A stretch of DNA of 19,979 bases from Cyanobacteria bacterium UBA11153 (lineage in GTDB: Bacteria > Cyanobacteriota > Cyanobacteriia > Cyanobacteriales > Coleofasciculaceae). The stretch spans positions 2,804 to 22,782 of the forward strand of contig DOIX01000196.1 in NCBI GenBank assembly GCA_003511885.1. Direction: 5' to 3'. The notes beneath the pieces are model-generated. The model had not been told where the DNA came from. It made no database searches and was given only the letters and a program-made list of their open reading frames with translations. Below, piece by piece: positions 13,367-19,979 of this stretch. Both the position numbers and the translations under genes were made by a program. The first letter of the stretch is position 1. Each line of letters opens with the position of its first letter.

Positions 13367-13648
13367 TTACTGAGATCTTGCACCAGTTTCAATAAGAGGC
13401 AGAGCCTCCCTGCTATTGAGAATGGTGTCAAGACAAGATCTGAGGAAAAAATCGATCAAACCCTCTCCCCTGCTCTCAAAACAGACTTTCTTAAAAGCGT
13501 AACAGCTTAGTAGAGACAGGAAATGGGGAAGGATGCCCTGGCTAATCGATGATATAGCAACCGCCACATCGGTTAATACATCAATAACGTCATGAATAGA
13601 GCCGAGAAGCCTTCCTGAGTAAACGGTTTGATCTACATCAAATAACTG
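13367..13648 (-). pseudogene. Possible coding relic in the 13.3-13.66 kb gap
   Basis: The minus strand stays open for 93 codons before a TAA at 13369-13367, bounded upstream by a TGA at 13651-13649. The reading includes IHDVIDVLTDVAVAISS, SQGILPHFLSLLSCYAFKK and a C-terminal stretch that crosses the small palindrome GAGGC-AGA-GCCTC (13396-13408). No ATG and no ribosome-binding site are present; only a GTG at 13567 could start it. The length without stops is suggestive of former coding, but no family is recognised and the end is repeat-derived. Otherwise this gap holds only the hairpin after the membrane protein gene and a tandem repeat. Confidence 0.25.
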
Positions 13649-13673
13649 TCAACTGTCCACTGTCAACTGTCCA
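13646..13673. repeat. Two tandem copies of a 14-bp repeat
   Basis: CTGTCAACTGTCCA occurs twice back to back, followed by CTG. The repeat overlaps the 3' end of the receiver-PAS gene: the final codons (VDS) and the TGA stop of that gene are read from repeat sequence. Confidence 0.75.
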
Positions 13674-14361
13674 CTGCTATATCTCGCAAACAGACAATGG
13701 ATGCGGGTTTTTCTTCCCATTCTGCCTGGGCAACGGTAATTTCTGCTTGCCCTAAGTCGCCATTTTTTCGGATAATCCCGATTTGGGTAACTTTTTGCTC
13801 TACTATGGGTTTACCTAATTCATTACCGACTAAATCTGATAGGGGTTTGTTAAACATTTGTGCTGATGCGGGGTTAGCGAATTGGATAATTCCCTCAGAG
13901 TCTACAACGAGAATACCATCTTTGATATGATTGACTATGGTATCTAGTTTGTCTTTAATTTCTTTTATTTCTTTGGTTTGCCTTCTTAGTTTAATATGGG
14001 TTTGTACTCGTGCTAGGAGTTCGATTGTTCTAAATGGTTTGGTGACATAATCGGCTGCTCCTTTTTCAAAGGCATCGATTAAATGCTCTTCATCATGGCT
14101 GGCTGTTAGGAAGAGGATGGGGATGTCTTGATATTCTTGATTGCCTTTTATTTGTTCGCAAACCTGCAATCCATCCATTCCAGGCATGAAGAGATCGAGT
14201 AATATTATATCTGGTTTAATGGCTTGTAATCTTTGCAATGTTTCTTTGCCATTCAGGGCATAAGTTATGGAATAACCGTGCATTTCTAAGGCAATTGCTA
14301 AGACTTGTATGTTATCTATTTGATCGTCTACAATTAATATTGTCGGACGTTGATTATCCAT
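13663..14361 (-). CDS. Response regulator with C-terminal PAS domain
   Basis: This 232-residue cytoplasmic signalling protein has an N-terminal receiver domain (about 6-125) with all key residues: acidic pair Asp12/Asp13, phospho-acceptor Asp56 in LLDLFMPGMDG, Thr86 in FLTAS and Lys108 in VTKPF. A short charged helix (about 126-140) links to a PAS domain (about 140-228) beginning TIVNHIKDGILVVDSEG and ending ASIVCLRDI. No DNA-binding or enzymatic output domain follows. PAS domains of this type usually lead into a kinase or cyclase, and here the frame ends six residues after the domain inside a tandem 14-bp repeat, so the gene may be truncated. It lies 76 bp downstream of the hybrid kinase gene on the same strand. 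It is probably co-transcribed and a likely phosphotransfer partner of that kinase. Confidence 0.9.
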   Translation of the reverse strand: MDNQRPTILIVDDQIDNIQVLAIALEMHGYSITYALNGKETLQRLQAIKPDIILLDLFMPGMDGLQVCEQIKGNQEYQDIPILFLTASHDEEHLIDAFEKGAADYVTKPFRTIELLARVQTHIKLRRQTKEIKEIKDKLDTIVNHIKDGILVVDSEGIIQFANPASAQMFNKPLSDLVGNELGKPIVEQKVTQIGIIRKNGDLGQAEITVAQAEWEEKPASIVCLRDIAVDS

Positions 14362-14363
14362 AG

Positions 14364-14442
14364 TTAAAAGTCAAAAGTCACGCATTTAAAAGTCAAAATT
14401 AATTCTCCACTTTATCCTAACCCCTAATCCCTAAACCCTATA
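14364..14442. repeat. Low-complexity intergenic tracts: AAAAGTC repeats and a CCCTAA-like tract
   Basis: The gap between the two signalling genes consists of repeated AAAAGTC units (14364-14398) and a degenerate CCTAACCCCTAATCCCTAAA tract beginning at 14416. The latter runs through the stop codon of the hybrid kinase gene (14438-14440). A related CTAGCCCCTAGCCCC tract lies just after pyruvate kinase (about 34-50). No hairpin terminator is seen, which supports co-transcription of the pair. Confidence 0.5.
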
Positions 14443-17400
14443 AAATCAATTTTTCTAATTCTCTTTTAATTTGAGGAAAAGCTGCTACAGTATCGGGGAG
14501 ATGAACTAGATCGAATCGATCTAGTTGACTTGTGAGAGTAGTAACATAAGCTTGTAATTCTGGGGATGCGTATTCGGTTGCCCAGGTTTGCAGTTGTGCG
14601 GCAAAGATCCGTAATTTATCAATAATTAGAGTTTGGTGGAGGGTTTGCCAAACTGTTTCTTCTTGTTTTTGTAAGAGAGTTAGTAATTCTGGTAATTTAT
14701 GGCGGGCATCAGGAGACATGACGATCGCAGTTGTAGCGATCTGGGATAGGTCAGCAGTCGGTGGTACAATGGATTGGGGGAAAAGACGCTTTAGTTCCGT
14801 TGCGATCGCGCTTCGGCTCACTGGTTTCCTTAAAAAGCCTTGGGCTAAGGGCTGCAATTCTTTCATGTCTTGTTCTTGAATTGATGCAGTTACCATGACG
14901 ACGGGAATATCTTGGGTGATTTTATCTTGTTTGAGTTGATGCAAAACTGCTCTCCCATCTGGTGGTGCCATGACTAAATCGAGGAAGATTAAATCTGGTT
15001 TATATTGTCGTGCTAATTTGATTGCCATCCTGCCATTATCTGCCAGCAAGACGTTATGGGGCGCGAAGTCTAGGTATGCTTGAAGGAGATCCCGGTTGGA
15101 TTGGACATCATCGACAATTAAAATGGATAGGGGCGGAAATCCTGTTAGGGTATCTTCCTGAGATTTATCTAACTGTACCTTATGCGATCGCAAGGTTAGG
15201 TCATCAGAAATTACTCTCAGATTTGAGAAGGAGAGTGTAAAGGTGCTGCCTTGGTTAATTTGACTGGTGACGGAGATAGTTCCACCCATCATTTCGGTTA
15301 AACGGCGTGTAATTGTTAATCCTAGCCCAGTTCCGCCGTATTTGCGATCGGGTTGTCCTTGGGCTTGTTGGAATGCCTCAAAGATAAATCCTTGTTCTTC
15401 TTTTGAGATGCCAATCCCTGTATCGGTAATACTAATCGAGAGTTGACACTGAGGGATGGGCGAGCTATTTTCGCTGTGTTTCTCTTCTACCTCAGCCATA
15501 TCGTTTTTTTCGTCAATGAGATTCCCGCTTACTCTCATGACTATTTCTCCTACTTCAGTAAATTTTACGGCATTTCCCAATAAGTTAAATAAAATTTGCC
15601 GCAGCCTTACTTCATCGATTAAAATTGCTGTCGGTACGTTTTCGCCAATCTCTAAGGTAAGTTTAAGTCCTTTTTCGGCAGCCCTTTGGCTAAATATTTG
15701 TTCGATGTCTTTGAGGAGGATGGGGAGATTTACTGGTTCATAACTGAGTTTAAGTTGACCTGCTTCTACTTTGGATAAATCGAGGATATCATTAATTAGG
15801 GTGAGAAGGGTTCTGCCATTGGATTGGATCGATTTGAGATAGGCTTTAGCTTGTTTATCTCCTACGAATCCTTGAAGTAAGTCGGAAAAACCTAAAATCG
15901 CGTTCATGGGAGTGCGTATTTCGTGGCTCATATTCGCCAGAAATTCGCTTTTAGTGCGGCTGGCTGCTTCGGACTTTTTGGTGGCAGCTTCTAGGGCTAA
16001 GTTTTGTTGGGCTAATTCTTTTTGACGGTGTTGGGCTTGTTGTAGGAGTTGGGCATGGGCAATGGCTATCCCTACTTGGGCGGCAACTGCTTCTAAAAGT
16101 TCAATTTCGTCTGGTGTCCAATGGCGGAGATGGCAGTTATGGAGACAAATTAGACCATTGATTTTTCCTTGATAGGATGTACGGGTGGCTAATACTGATT
16201 TTAGTTTGAGTTGACGAGACCTTTCGATTTGTGAGGTTAGCCAAGGATGGGTGAAGACATTATCTACGGCAATGACTCGATCTTGGTTGAGCAATTCTTG
16301 TAAATTAGGATGTCCGGCAATTGGGCCTAATAAGCCTGTGGGTAAAATTTTATTTGTGCCTTGACTGACATATTCGGCGACAATGGGTAATTGGATGGTT
16401 TGTCTGTCTTGGTAAATGTGGAGTAAGCAACGATCTACGCCAAAGGTTTCGCCGATGCGATTGACGGCGGCTTCAAAAATTTTCTGGGCATCGAGGCTTT
16501 GACGGATTTCGTCGGTAATTTGTTTGAGTAGTTGTTCCCGTTGGATTTGTTGTTCGATTAATTTTTCGGTTTCTTTGCGCTCTGTGATATCGACGAGATA
16601 GCCCACGCATTCTGGTGGAGAGTTAGATTGTTCTTGAATCAGCCGGAGTTGGGCAAAAAACCAACGATAGGAATTATCGGCACAGCGGAGGCGATATTCC
16701 TGGGAGTAGGTTTTAGCTTCGGTTATATTCGATAGTCCTGCTAAAATGCGATCGCAGTCTTCAGGATGGAGATGTTCCACCCAGAAGCGGGGGGTATCGA
16801 TAAATTCTTGGGGGGCATAACCTAGTACTTGTTCGACGTTTTCGCTGATGAAGCTGACGCGATAGTCTGGTTGTGGTTCAAAACTAAATAATATAGTTTG
16901 ACTGGATAGCATTAAGTCTCGCAGTCTTTCTTGACTTTGACGGAGGGCGGATTGGGCTTGTTTTAGTTCGGTTACTTCTGTGACTACGGCGCTTACCATT
17001 CTCTTGCCGTCGGATTGTTCAACGGGGAAGTAACTGGCAATCCAGTCTCTTTGGTTATGGGGTTGGGTTTTGCTATTTCCTCTAATTTCCAGGTTACGGA
17101 TGGGTTTGCCTGTTTCTAAAACTTGTTTGAGTAAAGTTTCTAATTTATCTGCTCCTTCTGGTAAAACTTCGTTTACTGTTTTGCCGATATGTGATTTGGC
17201 AGGAAGTCCGTTGATTTCTGCCATGGTATCGTTAATTCTGACAAATTTTAGTTCGCCATCGTAGAGTGCCAAGCCTACGGGGGTGGTGGTGTAGAGGTTT
17301 TCTAGTTCTTCGGTTCGTTGTTGGAGGGTTTGTTGGACTCTTTTGATTTCGTCGATGTTAACAAAGGTAATGACTAATCCATCAGCATGTCCGTCATCCC

Positions 17401-19834
17401 GGAGATAGGGATACAATCGCATGAGGAGATGGCGATCTGTATAATTGAGGCGTACTTCTTGTTCGATGGGATGTTCTGTTTCTAGTACTCTTTGTAATAG
17501 TTCCAACAAATTTAAACAGTCCATGTTATGGGTAATATGTTGGATGGGTCTTTCCACATCGGTGGGGACTAGGTTAACGGCGGGTGTGGCTGCGGGGGTA
17601 AATTTCCGGACTCGCAAGTCTCTATCTAGGAAGATTACGCCGATTTCGCTACTTCTGAGTAAGTTATCGATATCGTTACTGAGTTCGGTTAGTTCTCTGA
17701 TTTTAGTCTGGTATTCTGTGTTAACGGTATAGAGTTCTTCGTTGACTGAGTGGAGTTCTTCGTTGGTGCTTTGTAATTCTTCGTTGGATGCTAAAAGTTC
17801 TTCGTTGGTGGCTTGTTGTTCTTCGTTAGTGGTTTCTAGTTCTTCGATGGTGGCTTGTAAGTTTTCCCTAGTTTGTTGTAATTCGTATTCTAAATCCAGA
17901 ATCCTCTGGGTAGCTTCGGCATCCTGTTGAAAAGTTTCGACTGGGCTGGGTAAGGTAGGACGATCTTCATTTTCAATAATTAACATGAAAAAATCGTTAA
18001 TTCGAGTATCCCCCGTATAGTACGTGACTTCCAAATTAACCGACCGAATTAAATCCACTTGATTAAAATGAATGCTACCGTAAAGGACTGGTTTTCTTTC
18101 TCGTTTCGCCCGATGCAAAGCCGTATTAATCGGTAACCGTAACTCATCCGGCACTAAATCAGCCACCACTCTAGTCATTTCCCCTTCCGGCACCTGCATA
18201 ATATCGGCAGCATTAGTAACGACATGAAATAACTCCATATCATCATTTACCAACAAACAGGTACAACTTCTCCGTTTAGCAAAAGCACTAAAAGCAATAC
18301 TTAAAATGGGATCGAATTGAGTCGAACCTCGTCTGGCAGCAATTGGACGCGGTGCAGCCGGAACGGTATATTCTAAATTTTGCGTCAAAATCGGCAATCT
18401 TATATTCCGCCGTTTCTGATAAATTTTATATCGTTCATAAATCGGACTAAACTCCTCAATTAAATCCCCCGGAGTTTCCGCCGCCCCCAAAAACAAAATC
18501 CCCTTGTGCATCAAAGAAAAATGGAGCATCCGCATTACATGCTGCTGCAAACTCGGCTGCATATAAATCAAAACATTCCGACAACTAATCAAGTGCATCC
18601 GGGTAAACCCAGCATTTTTCGCCAAATTATGAGGAGCAAAAATAATATTTTCCCTCAAAGTCCGAGCAATATGAAAATTGCGATCGCGAAAAGTAAAATA
18701 TTTTTCCAATCGTTTCCTCGATACATCAATGGCAATACTTTCCGGATAAACCCCTTCCGCCGCTTTAGCCAAAGCCGTATTATCAATATCCGTCGCAAAA
18801 ATCTTGACACTGAGATGTTTCCCTAACCGGGCAATCACCTCATCCAATAAAATTGCCATCGAATAAGCTTCTTCCCCCGTCGCACAAGCCGTCACCCAAA
18901 CCCGTAACTGCTGTCCATTTTCCAACTGTCCAATTAATTCTGGCAATACCTCCTGATCTAAATATTCCCACGCCTCTGGATCTCGAAAAAATCGAGTTAC
19001 CCCAATCATCAAGTCATCTCGCAAAAAGCCCCTCTCTTCACTAGAAGTCCTGAGATAATCAATATACTCATCTAATAAATTATGCCCGCTTAAAGAACAA
19101 CGACGGTAAATCCGCCGACTCAAAGTACTCGGCTTATAATAAGAAAAATCTAACTTCTCGTATTGATTAAGAATTTGAATAATCGCCCGCAGCTTATCCG
19201 ACTCCAACTCTGGCAGCAAAGGCTCAGTCTGACTATTACCAGAGCGCTGCATCTGAATAATTTCATAAATCGTCCGAGCAATTTCCTGGGGTGGCAAAAC
19301 CTGATCCACAATACCAGTTGCGATCGCACTTTGAGGCATCCCATCAAATTCTGCAGTAGTCGGAGACTGAACAAAAGTCAGTCCCCCCGCCTCGCTAATA
19401 CTCTGCAACCCCCGCGTGCCATCGCTACCCGTACCAGATAATACCACCCCAATAGCGCGATCGCCCCGATCCTTAGCCAAAGAATCCAAAAAAATATCAA
19501 TTGGAAAATTAGGTTGTTGCCGGGGAAACTCATTCTGTTCAATTAACTTTAAAGTACCATCTTCAATAACTAAGTTATTCCGTGGCGTAATTAGATAGAC
19601 TATATTCGGTTCCACCTCCATTCCATCAGAAACCCGTTTCACCGTCATCCGAGTACGTCTTTCCAACAATTCCTTCATCAAACTTTTAAAATCCGGCGAC
19701 AAATGCTGCACCACCACAAATGCCGCCCCACTATCTGCTGGCATATAATCAAAAAACTCTTCCAGCGCCCGCAATCCCCCTGCGGAAGCCCCCACGCCTA
19801 CAACAAAGCAATCATTACAGCCCTCTTTCGCCAT
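14438..19834 (-). CDS. CheB-CheR-PAS-GAF-histidine kinase-receiver hybrid
   Basis: This 1798-residue fusion has these domains in order. CheB-type methylesterase (about 8-190) has Ser17 in GASAGG, His44 in VQHLSP and Asp138 in GTGSDG; the usual CheB receiver is absent. CheR-type methyltransferase (about 205-475) has the SAM-binding motif [10 protein letters not shown] and [13 protein letters not shown]-like region (about 510-625) precedes a coiled coil (about 640-715) with six consecutive heptads of the xxNEExx type. PAS domains lie at about 722-830, 845-955 and 970-1085, and GAF at about 1110-1265. HisKA has phospho-acceptor His1304 in [10 protein letters not shown]. The ATPase domain has N-box [15 protein letters not shown] and GGTGLGL. 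The receiver (about 1569-1687) has Asp1575/1576, Asp1619 and Lys1670. A helical tail of about 100 residues has an Hpt-like position but no clear phospho-histidine. No membrane segment is seen. It starts at ATG 19834 after an AGGGGAAA sequence. Confidence 0.95.
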   Translation of the reverse strand: MAKEGCNDCFVVGVGASAGGLRALEEFFDYMPADSGAAFVVVQHLSPDFKSLMKELLERRTRMTVKRVSDGMEVEPNIVYLITPRNNLVIEDGTLKLIEQNEFPRQQPNFPIDIFLDSLAKDRGDRAIGVVLSGTGSDGTRGLQSISEAGGLTFVQSPTTAEFDGMPQSAIATGIVDQVLPPQEIARTIYEIIQMQRSGNSQTEPLLPELESDKLRAIIQILNQYEKLDFSYYKPSTLSRRIYRRCSLSGHNLLDEYIDYLRTSSEERGFLRDDLMIGVTRFFRDPEAWEYLDQEVLPELIGQLENGQQLRVWVTACATGEEAYSMAILLDEVIARLGKHLSVKIFATDIDNTALAKAAEGVYPESIAIDVSRKRLEKYFTFRDRNFHIARTLRENIIFAPHNLAKNAGFTRMHLISCRNVLIYMQPSLQQHVMRMLHFSLMHKGILFLGAAETPGDLIEEFSPIYERYKIYQKRRNIRLPILTQNLEYTVPAAPRPIAARRGSTQFDPILSIAFSAFAKRRSCTCLLVNDDMELFHVVTNAADIMQVPEGEMTRVVADLVPDELRLPINTALHRAKRERKPVLYGSIHFNQVDLIRSVNLEVTYYTGDTRINDFFMLIIENEDRPTLPSPVETFQQDAEATQRILDLEYELQQTRENLQATIEELETTNEEQQATNEELLASNEELQSTNEELHSVNEELYTVNTEYQTKIRELTELSNDIDNLLRSSEIGVIFLDRDLRVRKFTPAATPAVNLVPTDVERPIQHITHNMDCLNLLELLQRVLETEHPIEQEVRLNYTDRHLLMRLYPYLRDDGHADGLVITFVNIDEIKRVQQTLQQRTEELENLYTTTPVGLALYDGELKFVRINDTMAEINGLPAKSHIGKTVNEVLPEGADKLETLLKQVLETGKPIRNLEIRGNSKTQPHNQRDWIASYFPVEQSDGKRMVSAVVTEVTELKQAQSALRQSQERLRDLMLSSQTILFSFEPQPDYRVSFISENVEQVLGYAPQEFIDTPRFWVEHLHPEDCDRILAGLSNITEAKTYSQEYRLRCADNSYRWFFAQLRLIQEQSNSPPECVGYLVDITERKETEKLIEQQIQREQLLKQITDEIRQSLDAQKIFEAAVNRIGETFGVDRCLLHIYQDRQTIQLPIVAEYVSQGTNKILPTGLLGPIAGHPNLQELLNQDRVIAVDNVFTHPWLTSQIERSRQLKLKSVLATRTSYQGKINGLICLHNCHLRHWTPDEIELLEAVAAQVGIAIAHAQLLQQAQHRQKELAQQNLALEAATKKSEAASRTKSEFLANMSHEIRTPMNAILGFSDLLQGFVGDKQAKAYLKSIQSNGRTLLTLINDILDLSKVEAGQLKLSYEPVNLPILLKDIEQIFSQRAAEKGLKLTLEIGENVPTAILIDEVRLRQILFNLLGNAVKFTEVGEIVMRVSGNLIDEKNDMAEVEEKHSENSSPIPQCQLSISITDTGIGISKEEQGFIFEAFQQAQGQPDRKYGGTGLGLTITRRLTEMMGGTISVTSQINQGSTFTLSFSNLRVISDDLTLRSHKVQLDKSQEDTLTGFPPLSILIVDDVQSNRDLLQAYLDFAPHNVLLADNGRMAIKLARQYKPDLIFLDLVMAPPDGRAVLHQLKQDKITQDIPVVMVTASIQEQDMKELQPLAQGFLRKPVSRSAIATELKRLFPQSIVPPTADLSQIATTAIVMSPDARHKLPELLTLLQKQEETVWQTLHQTLIIDKLRIFAAQLQTWATEYASPELQAYVTTLTSQLDRFDLVHLPDTVAAFPQIKRELEKLIL

Positions 19835-19884
19835 TGGCTTTCCCCTTGGATGCTTGAAATGGTTAGCCCCTCAGCTTTGTTCTT

Positions 19885-19890
19885 AGTATA
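19885..19890 (-). promoter_or_regulatory. Candidate -10 element of the hybrid kinase operon
   Basis: On the minus strand TATACT (five of six to TATAAT) lies 50 bases before the ATG at 19834, leaving room for a leader of about 40 bases. The hexamer 17 bases upstream, TAGCCT, matches a -35 poorly. The remaining 19891-19979 shows no supported feature. Confidence 0.35.
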
Positions 19891-19979
19891 GCGGCGTTAG
19901 GGTTTTCAGGCTATTTTCTTTCCGGGCTGCCCCCCCACGGCAAACATTCGGGTAATAAACCTTGGCAACTTCACGAAAA

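Noticed and set aside
13646..13673. CRISPR-like direct repeats
   Set aside because: There are two adjacent 14-bp copies without spacers, so it is a simple tandem repeat.
14416..14440. Telomere-like CCCTAA repeat
   Set aside because: It is a short degenerate C-rich tract. Similar tracts occur after other genes here, and nothing indicates a chromosome end.
19883..19979. Minus-strand open frame entering from the window edge (RE VAKVYYPNVCRGG-like reading) as a gene tail
   Set aside because: Only 32 codons are visible, another frame is also open there, and its end overlaps the candidate -10 element, so there is no way to support it from this window.

Overview
This window comes from a cyanobacterium, most likely a filamentous one. 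The palindromic octamer GCGATCGC (HIP1, typical of cyanobacteria) occurs about 16 times. Two loci belong to the Uma2 family, which is expanded in cyanobacteria. Intergenic DNA is filled with short palindromic repeats of the cyanobacterial kind. The very large TPR-CHAT protein and the CheB-CheR-PAS-GAF-kinase-receiver fusion also fit that lineage. No rRNA, tRNA or CRISPR array was seen.

Layout. At the left edge is a probable first-codons fragment of a leftward gene (1-24), then a complete leftward pyruvate kinase gene (67-1512). Next is a 0.9-kb stretch without an intact gene (1513-2444). It holds decayed material: a possible type I methyltransferase N-terminus, a lone copy of an inverted-repeat end whose relatives lie 9.7 kb away, a degenerate insertion-element-like inverted repeat, and a recognisable N-terminal piece of a DUF2887-type protein. 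From 9741 down to 2445 runs a tight three-gene leftward operon: an 1811-residue TPR-CHAT putative protease, a 109-residue acidic protein and a 504-residue protein with two C-terminal membrane segments. After a gap with dispersed repeats and a coding relic (9742-10249) come two convergent Uma2-family loci. The rightward one is intact; the leftward one has an in-frame amber stop and an in-frame small-repeat insertion. A 147-bp nested inverted repeat (MITE-like) follows, then a rightward 485-residue membrane protein with a Gly/Ser-rich segment and a duplicated N-terminal-type domain. The right third is a leftward signalling pair: the 1798-residue CheB-CheR-PAS-GAF-histidine kinase-receiver hybrid and, 76 bp downstream, a 232-residue receiver-PAS protein.

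How the genes may work together. The CHAT operon is the best candidate for an undescribed system. A predicted cysteine protease (His1644/Cys1686 visible) sits on a long TPR scaffold and is probably co-translated with a small linker-like protein and a membrane-anchored protein. That layout would suit a sensor-protease-membrane effector module, possibly defence or programmed cell death, but the function is inferred from architecture only. The right-hand pair looks like a multi-input phosphorelay with built-in methylesterase and methyltransferase domains. No chemoreceptor, CheA or CheW gene is in the window, so its methylation target is not evident here.
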